A stretch of DNA of 11,578 nucleotides from the NCBI GenBank assembly GCA_900088475.1, contig FLMG01004075.1:7232-18809 (forward strand). Direction: 5' to 3'. This stretch comes from Hyphochytrium catenoides (lineage: Eukaryota; Sar; Hyphochytriomycetes; Hyphochytriales; Hyphochytriaceae). The notes under the pieces were generated by a model. The model was not told where the DNA came from, did not search any database, and was given only the letters and a program-made list of their open reading frames with translations. This document shows, piece after piece, positions 1 to 7,714 of the stretch; the first letter of the stretch is position 1; each line of letters starts with the position of its first letter. A program made the translations under genes and the position numbers.

Positions 1-11
1 CTCGCAGGGCC

Positions 12-595
12 TTAGGACTGGTCTGCGTCCTTCTTCTCAACATTCTCGCTCTCCTGCTGCTCACTCTCCTGCTGCGCTTGATATGCTTGTTCTCTCTCCT
101 TTCTTGCCCGAGATCTCTCTGCAAAGACAACCTTGATCCTAGCCATAGATTTCCTTACCTAGAAGAAGTAAGGGAAGGTTCAGACTTGGTCAAAAAGACA
201 CGCGATGACAGCAGCGAGTGACAACAGGCTACCATCGGGTCCGGTCTCTTACCAGTCGTTTCCTAGTTGGATATTCCATGTTTAGATTCAGAGTCCTAGC
301 CTCTGCGTCCTCCGCAAGAAGAGCATTGCGCTCTTTAAGCAACACGAACCAAAGCTTGTGCAGATCATCGTCACTCTTAAGACGTAGCTGTGCTGCAGTC
401 CATGCTTCACCTACAGCGATGATTAGAGTTGGAAAGGCCCACATGTACACGCGGCTTGAGCTTCTACTTACCAAACACTACGGGGTCTCCCGGCTTCCGT
501 CTCGGATAAATCAACTCTTCTAACTCTTTGGATCGAGCAGGCAGCCGCGGTGCCGCCCTTGTGGCTCTGGAGAACGCTGCCCTTAAGGCATTCAT
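12..595 (-). CDS. MRPL47: Mitochondrial large-subunit ribosomal protein uL29m (MRPL47), three exons, complete
   Basis: Exons read on the minus strand are 595-472, 410-253 and 158-12, giving 142 residues and ending in TAA. The introns are 61 and 94 bases, both GTAAG...AG. The conserved MRPL47 core is plain: YPRRKPGD, then across the first junction [14 protein letters not shown], then [15 protein letters not shown], and in the last exon [19 protein letters not shown]. These are the segments that distinguish mitochondrial L29 from bacterial L29. The chosen start gives an N-terminus ([20 protein letters not shown]) rich in Arg and Ala with no acidic residue, as expected of a mitochondrial presequence. 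The C-terminal tail is Gln/Glu rich and looks disordered. The protein should sit near the polypeptide exit of the mitochondrial large subunit. Exon joins are inferred from splice signals plus family conservation, and phase is kept at both. Confidence 0.93.
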
Positions 596-700
596 CTTCT
601 ACGACAGCCCCTAATCTGAACACTACGCCACAAGATAGCGGTGCAAGTCTACTAGTAGTTGCAGATAAGAGCTGATAGAGCCTTCAAGCAGGTACCGACA

Positions 701-1203
701 ATGGCGAAGAAGGTGCTCCCAAAGCTCCATCAAAAAGCTTCAGAAAGCCCGTCTGCAACAAGCTTCAGAAAAGTTAGCGGCTTCCCTTCCATCCGCCCAC
801 CAAGCTCTCCCCAAAATTGATAACCATAATCTAATAACCGGCATTTACAATTTAATCAGTAATCAAAATAGAGTAATCAATCGGTTTTGGGTTTCAACTG
901 TTCCTGTCAAGAAGCCATGGGAGGATACCGTATTATTACTTCCCATAATTCTAAGTGTCACCCTTGGATCTGCAACCTATTATTAAGGGTGATTGGTCAG
1001 CATCTCAACAACCGACAACTGAAGACCAAAAAGGAAACCAAAGCTTTGCAGACATAAAGCGCAGAGGCGGAGGAGCATGGAAAAGCTATGAATTATTAAG
1101 AAAGAAAGGCAGAGAAGAGAAGAGGAGACCCGTGACAGAGACTTTGTATGAGAAGTCAGAGGTGAAGGTCGTGGATGAACTGATCAGGTCTGGTAAGGGT
1201 TGA
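701..1203 (+). CDS. Unresolved open frames, possible small membrane protein (hypothetical)
   Basis: I do not recognise this. One plus-strand frame is open from about 666 to a TAA at 984-986. It reads as a helical, Lys/Gln/Ala-rich segment (KKLQKARLQQASEKLAA), then FWVSTVPVKKPWED, then a hydrophobic stretch (TVLLLPIILSVTLGSATYY) that could be a C-terminal membrane helix. The frame has no in-frame ATG. The only nearby ATG (701) is in another frame and begins MAKKVLPKLHQK. A second frame, open 955-1203, encodes a basic, soluble-looking tail (SFADIKRRGGGAWKSYELL, then LIRSGKG before TGA). A GT-AG intron at 955-1000 (46 bases) would join the two in phase, and a 25-base GT-AG at 713-737 would attach the ATG. 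Both joins are guesses. It lies divergent from uL29m, whose start is about 105 bases away. It could equally be non-coding 5' sequence of the next gene. Confidence 0.3.
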
Positions 1204-1442
1204 CTGACGACAGAGCACGGCAGAAGAGCGGCGATATAAAGTCTTTGGCCACGTGGCTCCTCCATCCGTGGGCTCAGCCACACAATAGCGACCTGGGCAC
1301 TTTCTGATCTGTTATCGTCAAGTGAAGAAGCCGCTCCTCCATTTGTCACTGCTGGGCCCGAAGTAATCTGGCGCCGTTGCATCTTGCTGCCTCTACTTGT
1401 TACCTCCTCCGCTGTCCTTTTGCATTGAAGCTTACGCTAACC

Positions 1443-2557
1443 ATGAACGGTACCAAGCTGCCAGTGGACGAAGGCGAGCTTGAGACTTTCTTGCTATCGT
1501 TGAATGAAGCAGTGGCCAAGAATGATGGCAAAGTCCCAGAAGAGTTTACTCTCAAGTTGCACGAATACGCTGAGAAGGTGAGGATGCTATCTCCAGGGTG
1601 ACTCTCGATTCCTGCATTCCGTGGAGGCTCACGGCGCCACATTGTGTGTCTCTTGCAAAATTTTTTCTCTTCCTCCCTGTGCAGGTTCGTCCATTTTTGG
1701 CTTCCTCAGAATCAAAGTCTCCGGGGAACAAAGAGGCACAGGTTTCTCCTGGCGGGAGGACGACACTTTCCTCTCCTGGAAGAGGCGTTGGAACAAGGCG
1801 CAAAAGTAGCCATCGCTCGCCGGGTCGCGTGAGCCCAGAGAAGCCCACACCGCGTCGCCTGTCGCTAAAGCAGGTCATCGACCTTCAAGAACAGAAGGCG
1901 ATGAAAGACGCGCTGTTAGACAACGCCGAAGAATGGAAAAAAGAAGTGGAGGCAAGGAAGAAGGCAGAAGAGGAGGAGAAGGAAAGACAGAGAGAGCTGC
2001 GACGACAGCGAATGGAGGTGAAAAAGGTGCTGGACAGCGAGGTCAAAAAGCAGCAGGAATACGAGAAGGAGGAAGCACGGAAGGAGAGAGAGCGGGCAGT
2101 CCAACTTAAGAAAGAGGAAGATGAGAGGAAACGACTTGAGAGAAAGCAGATTCTAGAGGAGAATGCCAGGATTCTGAAAGAGAAGAAGGCTATCCGCGAG
2201 CAGCAGAAGAAAGAGGAAATAGCCCGTCAAAAAGAGGAGATTCAAAAGGCTTTGCAGGAGTCGCAGCAAAAGCTAGAGCAGGAAAGACAAGAAAGGCAGC
2301 GAAAGAAAGAAGAGCTGCGCCAGGCGGCAGAGAAGATGAAACAGGAGAAGAAGCTCCTGGAAGAGGAAGAGAAGAAGAGGAAAGAAGAGGAGCTGGCAAG
2401 AAAAGAAGAGGAGCGGCGTCTAGAAGAGGAGTTTCAAAGGCTCCAAAAGGAAAAGGAGAAAGAGTTTAAGCAGATGAAGGATGTCCTGAAAAATGATGAG
2501 TTTGATGCCGGTGTCATAGAGGCCCTGATCAGCGGCGCCACCCGCCCCGTAACATAG
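1443..2557 (+). CDS. Long charged helical / coiled-coil protein, two exons
   Basis: Exons are 1443-1577 and 1685-2557, split by a 107-base GTGAGG...GCAG intron in phase 0, giving 335 residues. The start is the first ATG of the frame (context ACC ATG). Residues 1-50 form a small acidic domain (DEGELETFLLSLNEAVAKND, then VPEEFTLKLHEYAEKVR). Residues 51-103 are a basic Ser/Pro linker with repeated SP sites (SSPGRGVG, HRSPGRVSPEKPTPRR), which are possible proline-directed kinase targets. Residues about 104-320 are almost uninterrupted Glu/Lys/Arg/Gln with alternating acidic and basic blocks, typical of a single alpha-helix or long coiled coil. A short tail with DEFDAGVIEALISG ends the protein. 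Such composition occurs in caldesmon-, ezrin- and cytoskeleton-linked proteins, but similarity of composition does not show common descent, so I assign no function. An AATAAA at 2757-2762 may be its polyadenylation signal, which would make the transcript overlap the convergent gene's last codons. Confidence 0.8.
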
Positions 2558-2737
2558 GCACTTCTTTTTCCTTCTCGCCCTCCCTTCTGCTTCTTTACGT
2601 TGAGAGCAGAAGCGCCTTGGTGGGATTGATGATGTGCCGCTTAATCATAACTTATAGGCCTTCCCGGGCTCCTTTGTACTCTACCCCTTGTTCGTTGACC
2701 ATCAATGTCGGTCCATCTGGTCCCATTAGACTCCTGG

Positions 2738-4022
2738 TCACATCTTTTGATAGAGAAATAAAGTCTGCTTCTTAGTCCACGAGACTCGTCCGTGGAAGCT
2801 TTGAAGAAGACGAAACGCAGATGAGAGAGACAGAGACGAAGTATAGTCAACCACTAGGGCGGCAGGCATCAATTCGTTCTCTAGTTTGTGTCTCACTGCC
2901 GTTGCAAGCGCTTCTTCCCAGCAGAGTGAAGCTAGGAGGACAATGCCCACTTGACCTAGGTCTGCACAAAGCATGTCTTGGAGAAGAAAGCACACATCAT
3001 CCACTTCTCTCGCTCGCCTTAGGTTTTCCGCCTCTTGTACAAGAAAGGGTAAAATCTCATAGCCTACGGAGCGTAACCCAAGCCACAACCTTCCATAAAA
3101 GACCAGAAGCCCAGACGACGAACCAAATACGCAATAACTACGGTGGTTCATTTTGCAGTCCGCGACCCAAAGTCGTGCGTCTTGGGAACAAAAGGGAAGG
3201 GACCACAGCTCGAAGGAGGTGCTGCCATAAGCGAAGTTGTCCGTCTTCTCCCCTCTTTTGCGGGCGATAAAGAGCTGATCACGCAGAAGCCGGCAATGGA
3301 ATTGAGGGCTATTCTCCTTTTGCCGGACAGCCCTGATAAGTGCCTCAATTACCTCTTTGGCCGTGGAATCTTGATGTACTCCGTACTGGTCCACAGAGCG
3401 GGACCACAAAGCTTGGATCTCTTCTACTTTCTGCTTTTCTCGGTCCTCTGCAGCACTAGATCTAAGAAGATACAAGATGTCAGCCTTCGTGCCTCTCGCT
3501 GCAGGACTGGCGGCTAGCCTTCTTGCTGTGACGTGTACGAAAGTCTGGCAGGCGCGAAAGAGAACTCCAGAATCGGTTGTTACGTTAGGGTCTAACTCAG
3601 GTTGACTGCTCAGTATCCCTGTGGCGCTCCCTGCTTGTAAAAGTGTCCTCTCTTGTGGAGTAAGCATCTGAACTAGAATCTGATCTACACGATGTCGACA
3701 CTTCTGAATGAGAGTGAGGGCCTTCCTCAGATCCTCTTCAATGTTCGAGTCGTCAGCCATGGCCATCCGGCCGTTATTGAGCAAGGGCTTCATGATGTGA
3801 CAGAGACTTCGAAGCTAGAGCCCACCGAATTAGACACAAAGGAGGGTTTAGGTGAAGATAAGACACTTGAGTACGTGATGAGCTTTATAATACAGGTGGC
3901 GTTACCTTCCAGATGGCATCATCGGCGACGGAAAGTGTCTTCTCAGTGATGTTCTCCTGGCAAACGTTTTCTTCTTCAGCTTCGCCAGATGTCTTGGCGC
4001 TAGTACTCTGTTCTTCCGCCAT
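2738..4022 (-). CDS. Putative class I SAM-dependent methyltransferase-like protein, two exons
   Basis: Exons on the minus strand are 4022-3906 and 3814-2738, separated by a 91-base GTAACG...CTAG intron in phase 0, giving 397 residues. Residues 1-39 are acidic (MAEEQSTSAKTSGEAEEEN). Residues 40-225 are mostly helical and unassigned (KPLLNNGRMAM, DLRKALTLIQKCRHRVDQ). From about residue 230 the order of elements fits a Rossmann-fold methyltransferase: AYGSTSFELW, a glycine loop VFGSSSGLL at 268-276 (motif I position), VGYEILP with an acidic residue at the ribose-binding place (289-295), LLQDMLCADL (motif II region), IVLLASLCWEE (motif III-like), and AALVVDYTSSL near the end. The glycine loop is not the usual acidic-x-G-x-G-x-G, so the fold call is moderate and the substrate is unknown. 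The start at 4022 is uncertain, since an open frame continues upstream to an ATG at 4194 after a possible tiny intron. The gene is convergent with the coiled-coil gene, 180 bases apart. Confidence 0.72.
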
Positions 4023-4194
4023 TGAAGTCTACCAGGCCGTTTATGCGTTCCAGTAGTTGTACAAGAGTTGGATCTATAAGCAACCTAGCGTCTAGCTCCG
4101 CCTGGTCGTTTGGCTTGAGTACTCTCTCATCGCTATATTGCACGCCAGTCAAGCACCTCCGCTGCCCGCTGTTGGGCGCTTCTTCAATAACCAT
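4008..4194 (-). other. Possible extra 5' exon or upstream ORF of the methyltransferase-like gene
   Basis: A minus-strand frame opens at an ATG at 4194 and runs through ECs of coding-like sequence: QYSDERVLKPNDQAELD, then LLIDPTLVQLLERINGL. Read through, it stops at 4000, overlapping the downstream start at 4022 in another frame. Removing a 25-base GTAGAC...ACAG segment (4032-4008) would join it in phase to STSAKTSGEAEEE of the gene below. A TATAAA on the minus strand at 4241-4236 lies about 42 bases before this ATG. It could also be an upstream ORF in the 5' leader, or chance. I recognise no family in it. Confidence 0.35.
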
Positions 4195-5051
4195 TGATTC
4201 TCTCCTCTGCCTGGGCTAGCTGCAAGTTGACAACATTTATAACTCAGTAAAGCTCCTCTCATGCTTTGGCGTTTATTGCTTGCCCTTACTAATTGTACAC
4301 CGGCCATAGCGCTCCATCTGCAGCGCTGTAATCTCAGTCCCAGGCTGCTGGAGCTCAATAAAATGAACACTTTCACGGAAATCTTAGCTATAAAAATCTG
4401 CGTCTTCATTTTGAAGATTTGACCTTTCGAAAGCTTTTCGTAACCCGAAAAGTTTGCGCCTTCTCTGAAGATTTTTGAAGATTTGAGAAATCAGAAATCG
4501 ACATTGGAAAATGCGAATTAAAGCTGGGCTACCCAGATTTAGTTGTTTCAAGAAAGACATCAGCCTCTTAGTTACCCATATTTTACGGTGTTCTATGTTT
4601 TGGTACGTGGCACTATCCTCTTCCGTGTTTTGAGTAAGATCGGTTGGAGCGATCATGGCCCACTTGGCTAACTATGTTAGCCTCTCGGTGGCTTCTTTGC
4701 TCTTCCATTTTTCTTGCGAGCTCCATCTGCAGTCTCCATAATTCGTTTCGTTTTAGAACAGAGATCAGAGATTAGAAGAGACTGCCGCCCGCCGCTCAGG
4801 ACGTCTGAGGCTTTGGATCTTGTGTACGTTGAGCCACCGCGATTTGACGGCTTTCTGATTTGTAGGGTTGCAGAGCTTCATTACCTTTACTTAGGCTCTT
4901 CCTACGAGCTCTTCCCCGGGCAGTCCTGCGGAACAGGAGTTAAGCTAGGTTACGGGTCACAGGGTGGAGGGCTCTTCTAAGGCTGCTGAGTCCACTCCTG
5001 CTATTGATAGAGTTGACCTGTTTAGTTCTTATACAACTTGGCTGGCGCAAG
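4195..5051. other. Long spacer between divergent genes, no convincing gene
   Basis: This spacer separates the minus-strand methyltransferase-like gene from UFD1 on the plus strand and should hold both promoters. It contains the hairpin and direct repeat listed separately. A plus-strand frame at 4714-4980 and a minus-strand frame at 4656-4384 are open, but neither has recognisable motifs, and both are short enough to be chance. No tRNA-like fold or conserved RNA was seen. Confidence 0.5.
4409..4486. repeat. 14-base direct repeat flanking a hairpin
   Basis: TTTTGAAGATTTGA occurs at 4409-4422 and again at 4473-4486. Between the copies lies an inverted repeat, CTTTTCG (4434-4440), a five-base loop TAACC, and CGAAAAG (4446-4452). 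The stem extends outward by one G-T and two A-T pairs. A partial third copy of the repeat core (CTGAAGAT) is at 4465-4472. The function is unknown. Confidence 0.55.
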
Positions 5052-7359
5052 ATGGTAAGTTGAATCGATAAAGAAGTTAAGCTTAGAGAGAGGGAACTTC
5101 TCCATCGGGCTTTTATAAGCTCGAAGTGGCCTCGAGGGATTAGCCTTTGAGACCTTGATTACGAGCTATCGTAAACCCCTAACACTGGTCATCCTCTCAG
5201 TTTGGAGGCTTCTTCGGCGGCTTCAATAACCCCAATGGCTTTCCAGGTCAAGGAGGCTATGGTTACATGGGACCCCAGCAGTAAGTGTGCTGTTTAGGTC
5301 CTAGTAAAGTTACGGGATTCGCGATTTAGAGCCACGTCTGCTCCACGTTTGTCTTTACGAGGACGGACCGTCCTACCCGCCTTTCTTTTGTTCTCGGCAT
5401 GTGAGACAGCATCTAAGATGGACTTAACGCAGGTTTGATGAGCTATATCGTTGCTACCCAGTGTCCTTTCATGAAAAGCACCAGCCGCATATGGAAGAGG
5501 GAGATAAAAGTGAGTTTAGCATCTTGAGCTGATCTCTTCTTCTCTCTACTAGTGAAGGATTGCTTGGAGGACTAAACACATTTCATGACTCTTTGATCTT
5601 CTTCCCTTTCTACCGGATAATCTGAACGGGACCCACGATACAGTCCTGCTGCCAGCCTCCGCATTGGATGCTCTATGTAAGTGACCGTAAACTTTCTCTA
5701 TCTAGTGCTATGGGTCGCGCCTCGCTGAAGCATTCTTCTTCATCTTGCTTGTATGAAGCCTTGCATCACTAGACCTTGGTAGACTTAGATGTCCTTTTCT
5801 CTAGCTCGACTCCATATTGAGTATCCGATGCTCTTTGAGCTTCAGAATGAGGCCACCAATCGCCATACGCACTGCGGAGTGTTAGAGTTTAGCGCCCCAG
5901 AAGGCTGCTGTTACCTTCCCTACTGGGTGAGCAGCCAACGCTTTCTCATTCTTGTACCGCTGATGTTTCATCCAAATGAGAGATTCCGCTGTGCTTGTAC
6001 CGGAATGGTAGTAGTCAGCCTCGGTGACGCCTTATTCACTCCACAGATGATGCAAAACCTCCTGATTACGGAGGGCAGTATTATAAGAATTCGCAACGCT
6101 AGTCTTCCTAAGGCGACTTTCGTGAAGTTCAGGCCACAAAGTACAGAGTTTCTTGACATAAGTAACCCTCGAGCAGTGTAAGTGTGTGCCTTTCTCTATC
6201 CGTCCTAAGCGACAACTATTACGGTCATGATCGTCACTCAGAACATTTGAAGCTCCATCCCTTGCACTCTGACTTTTATCTGAAGTCTAGAAAATGAGTT
6301 TCGCAAGTTTTCTTGCGTGACGGTCGGCGACATGCTCTGTTTTACCTACAATAACAAGCGGTACCAGATGGAGGTGAGAGAAGTCAAGCCAGGAGATGCC
6401 GCCTCTATTATCGAGACAGACTGCGAGGTGGACTTTGAGCCACCTCCAGGCTACGAGGAGCCTAAGCGAGTACAGAACGTGGAACGACAGGAGAAGAAGG
6501 AAGAGAATGGTAAGATCAGAGGAGTGTGTAGGAAGACTCAAAGGGGAGGAAAGGACAGAAACTCTATAGCCAGACCTATAAAGAAGAAAGGAATGGGGAA
6601 GAAGTGCTGATTGGAAGTTCTGATCGCTCGTTATTGAGAACCTCGCCTCACCACTCTATTGGAACGTCCCTAGGTGGCATAAAGCTAGGCGCTTCTCAGA
6701 ATAATGGTGCGCCAACGGAGACAGCAGTTGGGGGAGCCACGGCCTCGGCTTCAACCTCCTCCACCTCTCCAGCAGAGGACGCAAAGACGGCAAGAGAGCT
6801 AGCGGCCCTGAGGATAGCACGCATGAAGAGAATGGAGGCATTCGGTGGGACAGGACATACCCTTTCTGGCACTGCGGCCGCAGCTTCATCCTCCTCCTCT
6901 TCTCCCTCCCCCTGGGCTGCTAAGGTAAGTCCTCAGTCATTCATGATTGTCATTCATTTATAGAACTCTTTCTGGAACGTTTCCTCTAGTTGCGTGAGCT
7001 GCTAATAGTCCTCTCCGTGTTTCCCATATCGCGCTGAGATGGCTATCAAGGCCTTTTTTTCCGCCGCTTATCCGTCTAACGCTAATCGTTTTGCTCGTTT
7101 GCATGGCATTCTTTCGGATTAATTCAAGCCATCTGGTCCTGGGAGCGCAGCATCTAACCGGTTGCTACCAAGCGCACCGAAACCCCTGACTTCTACACTT
7201 ACTCGTCCTCTTTCATCTACTATCTCTCGGCCCTCTACAGCGGCTTCTTCGGCTACAGCGGCTTCTTCGGCGCCAAGTGCTGCTGGAGCATCAGACCCTC
7301 AAGAAGAAAGTAAACAGTCATTCTCGGCCTTTAGTGGACAGGGAAGGCGTCTTAGGTAG
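5052..7359 (+). CDS. UFD1: UFD1, ubiquitin fusion degradation protein 1 (Cdc48/p97 cofactor), nine exons, complete
   Basis: Exons are 5052-5054, 5201-5280, 5433-5509, 5644-5676, 5805-5926, 6047-6177, 6286-6509, 6602-6924 and 7129-7359, giving 407 residues. All eight introns (92-204 bases) are GT-AG and every join keeps phase. The UFD1 double-psi beta-barrel domain runs from about residue 29 to 220: [10 protein letters not shown], then [20 protein letters not shown] (completed across an exon junction), [88 protein letters not shown]. Residues 224-395 are a Ser/Ala/Thr-rich, probably disordered linker. The protein ends in FSGQGRRLR, the conserved SHP-type Cdc48/p97-binding motif seen at the C-terminus of UFD1 proteins. 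With Npl4 it would recruit Cdc48/p97 to ubiquitinated clients in the cytosol, nucleus and at the ER. The N-terminus is Gly/Phe/Asn rich ([19 protein letters not shown]). Exon 1 contributes only the ATG. Confidence 0.95.
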
Positions 7360-7714
7360 GAAAATGGTGAGCGGACACGAGCACCAGCGCCTCCTTAGGA
7401 GTCGTCGATATAGGCTTTGTAAGAAAGAAGTTGTAGGTGAACCGGTGAGGTGAAGGCGGCCGCGAGAAGGCACTCTACAATTTCGCCGTCTAATTGTACA
7501 GAAACAAGTAAACTTTGCCCAAGGCTAATTTTGATCATTGGCGCACATCGGCCGACAGAGCGGCCCCAGGCACGAGTGAGATAACAGATGGCTTTCTTGA
7601 TCCAATGCTCCCATTCCCCTCTACCACTTCGTCAAGGATACAGGTCAGAGCCAATTCTTGCCTTCCGGTCACCGTTCAACGAGCAGAGCACATGCAAGTC
7701 CTTTGTTATCTTTT
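7360..7714. other. Spacer between convergent UFD1 and TAF6 stop codons
   Basis: This stretch should hold the two 3' untranslated regions. An open plus-strand frame from 7515 runs past the TAF6 stop codon but has no recognisable motif and looks like chance. I see no clear AATAAA on either strand. On the minus strand an A-rich run, ATATAAAAAAGA, overlaps and follows the TAF6 stop. Confidence 0.5.

Noticed and set aside
1235-1240. TATAAA on the plus strand as promoter of the coiled-coil gene
   Set aside because: It is about 200 bases from the start codon, and one six-base match is expected by chance. It was not strong enough to list.
1598-1684. Start of the coiled-coil frame upstream of 1685 as an alternative coding start
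   Set aside because: This stretch is the proposed intron: it ends in a T-rich tract and GCAG, and exon 1 joins in phase. Its translation (Cys/Phe/Leu-rich) is unlike the rest of the protein.
1916-2399. Minus-strand hydrophobic and Ser/Leu-rich frames opposite the coiled-coil gene
   Set aside because: They are the complement of Glu/Lys codon runs, which always read as Leu/Phe/Ser on the other strand.
2821-3517. Plus-strand frames opposite the methyltransferase-like gene
   Set aside because: There are no family motifs, and the minus-strand frame is longer with a recognisable motif order.
4714-4980. 88-codon plus-strand frame before UFD1
   Set aside because: There is no recognisable motif and no join to UFD1 exon 1 is needed. 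It is most likely chance or 5' leader sequence.
7162-7300. Ser/Thr/Ala-rich stretch with near-identical GCGGCTTCTTCGG units as a separate repeat gene
   Set aside because: It is the low-complexity linker in the last UFD1 exon and leads in frame into the conserved C-terminal FSGQGRRL motif.
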